Assembly: GCA_964509475.1 (NCBI GenBank)
Contig: CAZDXJ010000026.1
Location: 1 to 30,485 of the forward strand
DNA from: CAZDXJ01 sp964509475
Lineage (GTDB): Bacteria > Pseudomonadota > Gammaproteobacteria > Methylococcales > Methylomonadaceae
Length of the DNA stretch: 30,485 nt
Reading direction: 5' to 3'
The position numbers were made by a program, and so were the translations under genes. The notes under the pieces were generated by a model. It did not search any database. It saw only the letters and a list, made by a program, of their open reading frames with translations, and was not told the origin of the DNA. Shown here piece after piece: positions 16,283 to 24,208 of the stretch (positions are counted from its first letter, which is position 1; each line of letters begins with the position of its first letter).

Positions 16283-17293
16283 GTGCATGACAACATTACC
16301 AACGCCAACAAAATTCACAACAATAAAATCTCCGAACGACATCAGCAATCCGTCATATCCGGTGTAGAAAGCGGCGTCAAAAATTATATTCGCAGCAGAA
16401 AGGATAAAATTCCCGGATTTATCAACACCCACTTTTCCTTGCAAGGTTCCCTGCGCATGCACAGAAAAGCATTGGGCAAGGATCTCTATAAAGCACCGCT
16501 GAATATTTTGTGGATCGTGCCAACGCTATTGACCCGTGCGGCATCGGCTATGCTGAATAAACTGGGTTCTGAAACAATGGCCAGGCGGCTTGACCGGATT
16601 CCGGCTGGTTTTGAAACGGATGTGCAAAAAGAAATCACCTGGCTGATTTATAGTGAACTCCTCGAACTTCCTTATCAGCAAGGCGATCGCCAGGCCACAA
16701 AAGACGCTTTGCTGGAAAGTATTTTGGATACACCGGAAATATCAACAATCATCAGCGGATATTTGGCGGAAATCCATCAAAAATCGGGCGATCCAAAATT
16801 CCGCAAATCTCTGGAAAAAAATTTTCAGGAATACGCAAGCAGCCGGGCAGCGGCTGCAGATATAGCCAGCAGCATCATAACGCTTGCCTCCGGCGCGGTC
16901 GCGTTTCATAAACTCACCCCGGGGGCATTAATGAGTGGCAGTGCGGTCGCTGCGGTAATAGCGGAAAAACTGGCAATTGCCAATTTCTGGCTGGGACCAA
17001 GCCTGGGTGCCTGGTATTACAGTGTTTTTCCAGCCACCGCTTCAACCGGCCTGCTGGTTGCCGCCACCAGTTCAGTTATCGCAACGTTAGCTTTGCTGAG
17101 CAGTTTCACGGGTATCCTAACCGATCCGGTACAATTAAAACTGGGTATCCATCAAAAACGTCTGGAAAAATTTCTCGACGCGCTGGCAAACGAACTGCTC
17201 GATAAAACCGCCTCTCCTTATAAAATCAAGGATCTCTATATCACCCGCGTTTTTGATTTATTTGACATTTTGATTACCGCCATAAAATCATAA
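16283..17293 (+). CDS. Unrecognised membrane-associated protein
   Basis: The frame has no ATG near its beginning: it can start at TTG 16235 or GTG 16283, which is preceded by AGGG about ten bases upstream. I chose the GTG, giving 336 residues. The first 200 residues are mostly charged helices (for example GSLRMHRKALGKDLYKAPLN, then LEKNFQEYASSRAAAADIA). Residues about 200-285 form three hydrophobic stretches rich in Ala, Gly and Ser, including a glycine-containing ITLASGAVAFH, VIAEKLAIANFWLGP and ATSSVIATLALLSSF. A helical tail ends the protein. I do not recognise a family, and no catalytic motif is visible. It stands alone on the plus strand, ending 5 bases before convergent folA. Codon use looks like its neighbours, so it is probably a real, vertically kept gene. 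Confidence 0.75.
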   Translation: MHDNITNANKIHNNKISERHQQSVISGVESGVKNYIRSRKDKIPGFINTHFSLQGSLRMHRKALGKDLYKAPLNILWIVPTLLTRAASAMLNKLGSETMARRLDRIPAGFETDVQKEITWLIYSELLELPYQQGDRQATKDALLESILDTPEISTIISGYLAEIHQKSGDPKFRKSLEKNFQEYASSRAAAADIASSIITLASGAVAFHKLTPGALMSGSAVAAVIAEKLAIANFWLGPSLGAWYYSVFPATASTGLLVAATSSVIATLALLSSFTGILTDPVQLKLGIHQKRLEKFLDALANELLDKTASPYKIKDLYITRVFDLFDILITAIKS

Positions 17294-17298
17294 ACGGT

Positions 17299-17808
17299 TT
17301 ATTTTTCCGGCTTTGGCCAATGCCGGCGTTCCAGAACAATGAAACTGTAATCAAAAGGTACGCTCGGGTCATCGTTGATATTTTGCCGGTCAATTTGCTG
17401 CCATTGCGCCGGATCAAATTCAGGGAAAAACGTATCGCCTGCAAACGCGCTATGAATCCGGGTCAAATACAAACGATGGGCTTTGGGCAGCAGGGCTTGA
17501 TAAAAACTGGCACCGCCGATAATCATGATTTCATCATATTCCTGCTCACATGCCGCTATCGCGCTGTCGATCGATTGATACACAAAACAATCCTCCTGTT
17601 TGAAAGCCGGATTACGGGAAATAATGATGTTTTTTCGGCCAGGTAACGGTCGGCCAATCGATTCAAAGGTTTTTCTACCCATCAAAATCGGCTTTCCCAG
17701 GGTTATTTTTTTGAAATTCCTCAAATCTGCGGACAGACGCCATGGAATTTCGTTATTGATACCGATAACCCGGTTTTCCGACATGGCGACAATCAATGAT
17801 ATTTTCAT
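17299..17808 (-). CDS. folA: Dihydrofolate reductase
   Basis: 169 residues. The N-terminus ISLIVAMSENRVIGINNEIPW, with LSADLRNFKKITLGKPILMG and RKTFESIGRPLPGR, is the classic chromosomal DHFR pattern. The GGASFYQALLPKAHRLYLTRI segment completes the NADPH site. It regenerates tetrahydrofolate oxidised by thymidylate synthase, whose gene ends 2 bases before folA begins. Its stop lies 5 bases from that of the convergent unknown gene. Confidence 0.96.
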   Translation of the reverse strand: MKISLIVAMSENRVIGINNEIPWRLSADLRNFKKITLGKPILMGRKTFESIGRPLPGRKNIIISRNPAFKQEDCFVYQSIDSAIAACEQEYDEIMIIGGASFYQALLPKAHRLYLTRIHSAFAGDTFFPEFDPAQWQQIDRQNINDDPSVPFDYSFIVLERRHWPKPEK

Positions 17809-17810
17809 GC

Positions 17811-18605
17811 TTAAACGGCAACCGGTGCCTTTATAGGCGGGTGATATTGATAATTGATAATTGCAAAATCTTCGTAGCGGTAATCAAACAGGCTGGCCGG
17901 TTTGCGCTTGAATGACAGCCGGGGCAATGGATACGGTGTACGTTGCAACTGTTCATGCGCCTGGCGCAGGTGATTTTTGTACAAATGCACATCACCACCA
18001 CTCCAAATCAGTTCACCCACCCCTAAATCGCACTGCTGAGCCACCATATGCGTCAAAAAAGCATAACTCGCTATATTGAATGGTAAACCAAGAAAACAAT
18101 CAACAGAGCGCATATTAAGCAGGCAGCTGAGTTTGTCTTCGGCGACATAAAATTGAAACAGATGATGACACGGCGGCAAAGCCATTTGTTCTATTTTGGC
18201 AACATTCCAGGCACTGACAATATGCCGACGTGAGTCCGGGTCGCGTTGAATTTGCTCTATCACATTGGCAAGCTGATCGATACTCTTTCCATCCTGGGTT
18301 TCCCAGGCCCGCCATTGTTTGCCATAAACTTCGCCCAGGCCGCCGTTTGCATCCGCCCATTCATCCCAAATCGTAACACCATGGTCTTTCAGATAAGCGA
18401 TATTGGTGCTTCCGGAAACAAACCAAAGCAATTCATGCAAAATGGATGGCAAATGCAATTTTTTGGTGGTGAGCAAGGGAAACCCCGCATTCAGATCAAA
18501 CCGCATTTGCCGGCCGAATACGCTGATCGTGCCTACTCCGGTACGATCCGACTTGTGGCTGCCATGCTCCAATACATCCTGTAATAAATCAAGATACACC
18601 TTCAT
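17811..18605 (-). CDS. thyA: Thymidylate synthase
   Basis: 264 residues, exactly the length of E. coli ThyA. The catalytic cysteine lies in ALPPCHHLFQFYV at residue 146. SDRTGVGTISVFGRQMRFDL near residue 19 and RRHIVSAWNVA near residue 126 hold phosphate-binding arginines. It methylates dUMP to dTMP using methylene-tetrahydrofolate. Its ATG overlaps the lgt stop (ATGA), making lgt-thyA-folA a coupled operon as in many proteobacteria. Confidence 0.97.
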   Translation of the reverse strand: MKVYLDLLQDVLEHGSHKSDRTGVGTISVFGRQMRFDLNAGFPLLTTKKLHLPSILHELLWFVSGSTNIAYLKDHGVTIWDEWADANGGLGEVYGKQWRAWETQDGKSIDQLANVIEQIQRDPDSRRHIVSAWNVAKIEQMALPPCHHLFQFYVAEDKLSCLLNMRSVDCFLGLPFNIASYAFLTHMVAQQCDLGVGELIWSGGDVHLYKNHLRQAHEQLQRTPYPLPRLSFKRKPASLFDYRYEDFAIINYQYHPPIKAPVAV

Positions 18606-19384
18606 GCCGGTTTCTTGTAAGCGAAAAAAATCAACAATGCGCCAACGACAATCATTGGCAGCGACAATATTTGTCCCATTGTCACCCAGTTCAAGGCCAG
18701 ATAACCCAGATGGGCATCGGGCATGCGGATAAATTCAACACCAAAACGGAATATTCCATACCACAACAAACTCATACCGGTAACCGACATCATAGGCCTG
18801 GGTTTGCTGGAAAAAAACCATAAAATGACAAACAATACAATACCTTCAAAAAAGGCCTCATAAAGCTGGGAAGGGTGTCTGGGTAACGGCCCGGCCCCGG
18901 GAAACACCATAGCCCAAGGCACATCCGTGGTTCGGCCCCATAATTCGCCATTGATGAAATTACCAATACGGCCCGCAAACAAACCGATAGGTGCCATTGG
19001 CGCAATAAAATCGGTGAGTTCAAACATCCGGCACGAGTATTTGCTGGCGTAAAGCCACATGGCCACAAACACACCCAGCATGCCACCGTGAAACGACATG
19101 CCGCCTTGCCAGACCTTGAACAAAACAATCGGATCGGCGAGAAACTGATTGAAATTATAAAACAGGATATAACCAATCCGGCCACCCAATATCGCCCCCA
19201 TGGCGCCATAAAAAACCAGATCGTCCATCGCTTCCGGTTCGATCGGTGCAAAAGACCTTTTTGCCCGTATCCGACCCAAAAACCAGATAGCGGCAAAACC
19301 GATGAGATACATCAGTCCATACCAGTGTACTTTTAACGGGCCCAGATTAACGGCCACCGGGTCTATATGTGGATATTGAATCAT
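18602..19384 (-). CDS. lgt: Prolipoprotein diacylglyceryl transferase
   Basis: 260 residues with about seven membrane helices. The Lgt signature is GRIGNFINGELWGRTTDVPW, and HPSQLYEAFFEG and WYGLMYLIGF are further conserved segments. It transfers diacylglycerol from phosphatidylglycerol to the lipobox cysteine, the first step of lipoprotein maturation. Likely clients encoded nearby include the lipoprotein cytochrome c. It starts 5 bases after the gyrB stop and overlaps thyA by 4 bases. Confidence 0.96.
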   Translation of the reverse strand: MIQYPHIDPVAVNLGPLKVHWYGLMYLIGFAAIWFLGRIRAKRSFAPIEPEAMDDLVFYGAMGAILGGRIGYILFYNFNQFLADPIVLFKVWQGGMSFHGGMLGVFVAMWLYASKYSCRMFELTDFIAPMAPIGLFAGRIGNFINGELWGRTTDVPWAMVFPGAGPLPRHPSQLYEAFFEGIVLFVILWFFSSKPRPMMSVTGMSLLWYGIFRFGVEFIRMPDAHLGYLALNWVTMGQILSLPMIVVGALLIFFAYKKPA

Positions 19385-19389
19385 GGCTG

Positions 19390-21795
19390 CTATACGTCCA
19401 GGTTAGCTACATCCAAAGCATTTTTAACGATAAAGTCCCGTCGCGGTTCGACAACATCACCCATAAGCGTGGTAAACACTTCATCAGCGGCGACAACGTC
19501 TTCAATCCGGACTTGCAACATGCGCCGTGAATTGGCATCCAATGTGGTTTCCCAGAGTTGTTCAGGGTTCATCTCACCCAGCCCTTTATAGCGCTGGATA
19601 TGCTGGCCTTTTTTGATTTCTTTCATCATCCACTCAAAGGCTTGTTTGAAGCCGGTTACAGGATAATTTTTTTCACCGACCCGAATATAGGCGTTTTCAT
19701 TAAACATATTCGCGGTATCCAGGGCATATTTGGCAATCGTCTGATAGTCCTGGCTGTTGAAAAAAGCCGGTTTGATAACAAATACTTTGTTAATGCCATT
19801 CAGACGCTTATTGACGCTCAAAGTAAAATTTTCCGCGTTTTCATATTCCAGTTCAAATACAAAATGCGCTTTGCCATGATTTTTATTGATACTTTCCTGT
19901 ATATCGCGGACCCAGCGTTCAAAGCTTTCGCGCTTTTGCCGTATTCCACCGTTGATCGGTTCGGCAACAGTCAATTGCTCAAGAAACTGCTCGTCATAAC
20001 GCCTCGCCAGCCGGTTGATAATCTCAGTGACGGCGATATATTCCTTGGCCAGTTGTTCCAGACCCTGCCCCTGTATAGGCGGTGTTTCATCATCGATGAA
20101 CAACTGCGCCTTTCCCAATGCCATCTGAATCAGGTACTCGTTCAGGCCGGCATCATCTTTTACATAATGCTCTTGTTTACCCTTTTTGATTTTGTACAAG
20201 GGGGGTTGCGCGATATAGATATGACCCCGTTCAATCAATTCCGGCATTTGCCGGTAAAAGAAGGTCAGCAGCAAGGTACGGATATGTGATCCATCGACAT
20301 CTGCGTCGGTCATGATGATAATGCGATGATAACGCAATTTATCCGGGTCATATTCTTCCTTGCCGATACCACAGCCCAGAGCGGTTATCAAAGTACCCAC
20401 CTCTTCGGAAGACAGCATCTTGTCGAAACGGGCTTTTTCCACATTGAGAATTTTACCTTTCAAGGGCAATATCGCTTGGGTCCGGCGATCCCGGCCCTGT
20501 TTTGCCGATCCGCCCGCGGAATCACCCTCGACAATAAACAGTTCGGAACGGGAAGGATCTTTCTCCTGACAATCGGCCAGTTTTCCAGGTAAGCCGGCAA
20601 TATCCAACGCGGTTTTACGGCGCGTCATTTCCCTTGCTTTGCGTGCCGCCTCCCTTGCCCGTGCCGCCTCAATAACTTTATTGATAATGATTTTGGCAAA
20701 TTGCGGTTTTTCCAGCAAAAATTCCTGTAATTTTTCGTTCATCGCCGACTCAACCAATGCTTTCACTTCCGACGAAACCAGTTTGTCCTTGGTTTGAGAA
20801 GCAAATTTTGGATCAGGCACCTTCACCGACAATACCGCCGTCAATCCTTCCCGCGCATCATCGCCGGTAGTCGATATTTTTTGTTTTTTTGCCAAACCCT
20901 GGGTTTCAATATATTGATTGATAGTCCGGGTCAAGGCGCTTCTGAATCCAGCCAGATGCGTGCCACCATCCCGTTGGGGAATGTTATTGGTATAACAAAA
21001 TATATTCTCCTGATACGAGTCATTCCATTGCATGGCAACTTCTATCGTGACACCTTCTTTTTCAGACGTGAAATAAAACACATCATCGAATAACGGCGTC
21101 TTGTTTTTGTTCAAATGTTCGACAAAGGCTTTGATTCCACCTTCAAACTCAAATACATCCTGTTTTTCCGTTCGTTCATCCAACAGGCAAATACGCACAC
21201 CTGAATTGAGAAAAGACAGTTCCCTTAATCTTTTGGCGAGTATGTCATAATGAAATTCAATATTGGAAAAGGTTTCCACACTGGGTTTGAATCGAATCCG
21301 TGTCCCGCTTGTATCTGAGTCCGCGATAACTTGCAAAGGCGTTTGCGGTTCACCCATGCGGTAACTTTGTTTGTACAGTTTGCCTTTTTTACGTATTTCC
21401 AATTCCAGTTCCTCGGATAAGGCATTGACCACCGAAACACCGACACCATGCAAACCACCGGATACCTTGTAAGCATTGTCATCAAACTTTCCACCCGCGT
21501 GCAGTACCGTCATGATAACTTCCGCAGCCGAGCGGCCTTCTTCCGGATGTATGTCAACCGGAATACCCCGGCCATCATCACTGACACTGACCGAATTATT
21601 CGCATGGATAACCACGCGTATTTCCTTGCAAAACCCGGCTAATGCCTCATCAATGGAATTATCGACTACTTCAAAAACCATGTGATGCAAGCCGGTTCCA
21701 TCATCGGTGTTGCCAATATACATACCCGGTCTTTTGCGAACAGCGTCAAGCCCCTTCAGTACCTTTATATTCGAACTGTCGTATTCGTCAATCAT
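19390..21795 (-). CDS. gyrB: DNA gyrase subunit B
   Basis: 801 residues. The GHKL ATPase site includes E42 and N46 in FEVVDNSIDEALAG, DDGRGIPVDIH and GGLHGVGVSVVNALS. The TOPRIM domain has EGDSAGGSAKQGRD and DADVDGSHIRTLLLTF. The length near 800 indicates the gammaproteobacterial form with the long insertion in the C-terminal half. With GyrA, encoded elsewhere, it introduces negative supercoils and is the target of coumarins. The start ATG at 21795 lies 24 bases after a parS site. Confidence 0.98.
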   Translation of the reverse strand: MIDEYDSSNIKVLKGLDAVRKRPGMYIGNTDDGTGLHHMVFEVVDNSIDEALAGFCKEIRVVIHANNSVSVSDDGRGIPVDIHPEEGRSAAEVIMTVLHAGGKFDDNAYKVSGGLHGVGVSVVNALSEELELEIRKKGKLYKQSYRMGEPQTPLQVIADSDTSGTRIRFKPSVETFSNIEFHYDILAKRLRELSFLNSGVRICLLDERTEKQDVFEFEGGIKAFVEHLNKNKTPLFDDVFYFTSEKEGVTIEVAMQWNDSYQENIFCYTNNIPQRDGGTHLAGFRSALTRTINQYIETQGLAKKQKISTTGDDAREGLTAVLSVKVPDPKFASQTKDKLVSSEVKALVESAMNEKLQEFLLEKPQFAKIIINKVIEAARAREAARKAREMTRRKTALDIAGLPGKLADCQEKDPSRSELFIVEGDSAGGSAKQGRDRRTQAILPLKGKILNVEKARFDKMLSSEEVGTLITALGCGIGKEEYDPDKLRYHRIIIMTDADVDGSHIRTLLLTFFYRQMPELIERGHIYIAQPPLYKIKKGKQEHYVKDDAGLNEYLIQMALGKAQLFIDDETPPIQGQGLEQLAKEYIAVTEIINRLARRYDEQFLEQLTVAEPINGGIRQKRESFERWVRDIQESINKNHGKAHFVFELEYENAENFTLSVNKRLNGINKVFVIKPAFFNSQDYQTIAKYALDTANMFNENAYIRVGEKNYPVTGFKQAFEWMMKEIKKGQHIQRYKGLGEMNPEQLWETTLDANSRRMLQVRIEDVVAADEVFTTLMGDVVEPRRDFIVKNALDVANLDV

Positions 21796-21819
21796 TATTT
21801 ACTGCCCTTTGGTTTTTAA

Positions 21820-21835
21820 TGTTCCACGTGGAACA
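21820..21835. promoter_or_regulatory. parS centromere site 1
   Basis: TGTTCCACGTGGAACA is a perfect 16-bp palindrome identical to the ParB-binding parS described in Pseudomonas. It lies in the short recF-gyrB spacer, directly next to the recF stop codon at 21836. Confidence 0.9.
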
Positions 21836-22912
21836 TCAAGTTGAAATTATTGCTCCATGTTCCACGTGGAACATTCGATAGTCTTCAAGTTGACCTGAAT
21901 CAGCAATATCATTTTTATCGATAGCGGTCATGAAAACCTGGGCACCCAAATCCGCCAAATAATTTATCAGCCTGGCTTTATTGGCTGCATCCAATTCCGA
22001 TGTCAGATCATCGATCAAAATACAACTGCTTATATTCTTTTGTTGTATAAGTAATTTGACCTGAGCGATTTTCAATGCCAACACGAATAGCTTGAGTTGA
22101 CCTCTGGAAACATAATCTCTGGCCAAATAGCCATTGATCGATAACTTAAAATCATCCCGGTGTGGACCCAGCTGGGTATGCCCGTAACGCAAATCCCTTG
22201 CAAGATTGTGTTCCATCAATTCCAGAAAATCCCTGTCTGTATTCCAACCCGCTATCATCTGCAAATCTATTTTGCCAGGTTCAAGAAAAAGGTTTGCTAT
22301 CTCCCTGAAAACCGGTTCAAGCCGCTGCATATATTGGCATCGCAAATCATGCACTATTGTACCGTATTGCACTATTTCCTGATTCCATACTTGTAATTGA
22401 GCAAGCTGCCGCTGTTTCAACAATGCGTTGCGCTGCGCCAGACATTTTTTAAAATTTTTCCAGGCCGGCAAAAAATTCGGATATAAATTGAATGCGCCCC
22501 AATCGATAAATTCCCTGCGTATCTGAGCGGCGCCATCGAGCAGAATATAACTTTTGGGATGGATGACTTGCAAAGGTAAGGCGTAGGCCAAATCCGATCG
22601 GGTTCTATTATTCTGCCCATTAATCCGGATTTCAACCTGCTTGTTATCAACACGAACACCTATTTGCGTATGCAGATTATCGTTGTGTCTGGAACTGCCG
22701 GAAACAATAATCTCTTGCTTGCCTTGTTGAATAATTTTATTAATCGAATGAGAGCGGAATGATTTTGCCCGGCCAAGTATAAAAATAGCCTCGAGTAAAG
22801 AACTTTTACCGCTGCCATTGTCACCATAAATTAAATTAATGCCAGCAGAAGCGGTTAAGGATATTTGTTTGATATTGCGGACGTTGTAAATATCAAGTTT
22901 CTGCAAAACCAT
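21836..22912 (-). CDS. recF: DNA replication and repair protein RecF
   Basis: 358 residues. Walker A is GDNGSGKSSLLEAI at residues 30-43. RSDLAYALPLQVIHP and the signature YVSRGQLKLFVLALKIAQ come later, followed by the Walker B-like ILIDDLTSELD. RecF loads RecA at gaps with RecO and RecR. I chose the ATG at 22912; a TTG at 22921 would add three residues. It follows dnaN closely. The last residues (MFHVEHGAIIST) are dictated by a parS site within the coding sequence. Confidence 0.95.
   Translation of the reverse strand: MVLQKLDIYNVRNIKQISLTASAGINLIYGDNGSGKSSLLEAIFILGRAKSFRSHSINKIIQQGKQEIIVSGSSRHNDNLHTQIGVRVDNKQVEIRINGQNNRTRSDLAYALPLQVIHPKSYILLDGAAQIRREFIDWGAFNLYPNFLPAWKNFKKCLAQRNALLKQRQLAQLQVWNQEIVQYGTIVHDLRCQYMQRLEPVFREIANLFLEPGKIDLQMIAGWNTDRDFLELMEHNLARDLRYGHTQLGPHRDDFKLSINGYLARDYVSRGQLKLFVLALKIAQVKLLIQQKNISSCILIDDLTSELDAANKARLINYLADLGAQVFMTAIDKNDIADSGQLEDYRMFHVEHGAIIST
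21858..21873. promoter_or_regulatory. parS centromere site 2
   Basis: A second perfect copy of TGTTCCACGTGGAACA, 38 bases from the first. It is inside the 3' end of recF and is translated there as MFHVEH near the C-terminus. Confidence 0.9.
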
Positions 22913-22922
22913 CGAAAACAAT

Positions 22923-24023
22923 TTATATCTTCATTGACATAATGATAAATCGATATAAATGTTGATCCGGCTCTTCTATAAAGCAACAGCTCCCATTCCT
23001 GGCACTGGTAAATACAAGCGTCTCCGAACTGACGTTGTTAATAGCATCCAACAAATACTGGGCATTGAATGCAATGGATAAGGGCTCATTATGATAATCA
23101 ATAATAACTTCTTCATCAGCCTCCTCTTGTTCGGGATTATGGGTGCTGATTTTCAAACAACCTTCATTGAAAAACAAATTAACCCCTTTCGATTTTTCAT
23201 TTGCCAAAATGGCAATACGGGTCAATGATTCTTTTAATTGCTGTTTCGGAAAATGTATGGGGATGTTAAAATCCTGTAAAAACACTTTGCCGAAATCAGG
23301 ATATTTTGAATCAATCAATTTGGCGGAAAATACAAGATTTTTGTAATGCACCTGAATATTGTTAAGGGAGTATTCCAGGGTTACTGAATCTTCCGAATCA
23401 TCCAATAACCGAATCAGCTCAATCACACCTTTGCGTGGAATGATAAATCTTGCTTCCGTTCCTGTTTCCTGCTCTATCGTATCTTCATAGATTGACAAGC
23501 GATGTCCGTCTGAGGCGACAAACTTGATTGTATTGTTGAATACATTAAGCATCAGGCCATTCAAATAATAGCGGACATCCTGAAGCCCCATGCAAAAAGC
23601 GGTTTTTTGCAAGGCGTTTTTTAATTGCCCGCTTTGCATGACAACCGAGTGCTCAAAACTATCGGAAATAAACTCAGGATAATCTTCCGCGTTCAGTGTA
23701 TTTAATGAAAAACGGCTACGTCCGGAGCTTATTTTAAGTTTGTTCTCTTGTAAGACAAATTTGATATCGACATTTTTTGAAAAAGAACGACAAATATCCA
23801 GTAATTTCCTGCCCGGAACCGTTGTTGCTCCCGCTTGCGCAGGATCCAGATTGATTTTGGCGATTATCTGAATTTCCAGATCCGTACCCGTCAGAATGAG
23901 TTGCGAATTCTCGAATTTAAGCAAAACATTCGCAAGAATGGGCATGGTTTGTTTTTTTTCAATAACATTGACGATTTGCAGCAGAGGCGTCAACAATTGA
24001 TCTCTAGTTATAATGAATTTCAT
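22923..24023 (-). CDS. dnaN: DNA polymerase III beta sliding clamp
   Basis: 366 residues, exactly the E. coli length. It begins MKFIITRDQLLTPLLQIVNV; the start ATG at 24023 is preferred over an upstream TTG at 24050. Motifs include PILANVLLKFENSQL, TDLEIQI and VATDG-like VASDGHRLSIYE, and the C-terminus is IMSMKI where E. coli has MPMRL. It encircles DNA and tethers polymerases. Separated from dnaA by the probable origin and followed directly by recF. Confidence 0.97.
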   Translation of the reverse strand: MKFIITRDQLLTPLLQIVNVIEKKQTMPILANVLLKFENSQLILTGTDLEIQIIAKINLDPAQAGATTVPGRKLLDICRSFSKNVDIKFVLQENKLKISSGRSRFSLNTLNAEDYPEFISDSFEHSVVMQSGQLKNALQKTAFCMGLQDVRYYLNGLMLNVFNNTIKFVASDGHRLSIYEDTIEQETGTEARFIIPRKGVIELIRLLDDSEDSVTLEYSLNNIQVHYKNLVFSAKLIDSKYPDFGKVFLQDFNIPIHFPKQQLKESLTRIAILANEKSKGVNLFFNEGCLKISTHNPEQEEADEEVIIDYHNEPLSIAFNAQYLLDAINNVSSETLVFTSARNGSCCFIEEPDQHLYRFIIMSMKI

Positions 24024-24150
24024 AAAATATAAAAGATTATTTATTATCAAGGATAAAAATTATGTTAGAAAAAGCCTTTACTTTATATTTTTCAAAAACT
24101 TAAAACCCAATTAAATTTGTTTGTAAATACTGGGTTGCATGTGTCGGGTT

Positions 24151-24159
24151 TGTGGATAA
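24151..24159 (-). promoter_or_regulatory. DnaA box (consensus)
   Basis: TGTGGATAA, the reverse complement of the consensus TTATCCACA. Confidence 0.85.
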
Positions 24160-24185
24160 ATGAAAGGATTGCAAACAATCAACGC

Positions 24186-24194
24186 TTATCCACA
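24186..24194 (+). promoter_or_regulatory. DnaA box (consensus)
   Basis: TTATCCACA, a perfect consensus box, facing the one at 24151-24159 with 26 bases between. Confidence 0.85.
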
Positions 24195-24208
24195 GTCTTT
24201 CCCATATT

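Larger units (their letters stand above)
24024..24208. other. Probable chromosomal origin region (oriC), dnaA-dnaN intergenic
   Basis: 185 bases containing two perfect DnaA boxes in opposite orientation: TGTGGATAA at 24151-24159 and TTATCCACA at 24186-24194. Next to dnaN lies an AT-rich run (about 24024-24125) that could unwind. Gene direction switches around dnaA/rpmH, as at an origin. The dnaA-rpmH spacer (25526-25706) has no perfect DnaA box, which favours this side; only two boxes are seen, so a further part may lie elsewhere. Confidence 0.65.

Noticed and set aside
15901..16290. 129-codon plus-strand frame across the tonB spacer
   Set aside because: Begins inside tonB, low-complexity translation with no family pattern, and overlaps the start of the better-supported gene at 16283.
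19558..20289. 243-codon plus-strand open frame
   Set aside because: It lies wholly antisense to gyrB, whose motifs are intact; the translation shows no domain. A coding-frame shadow.
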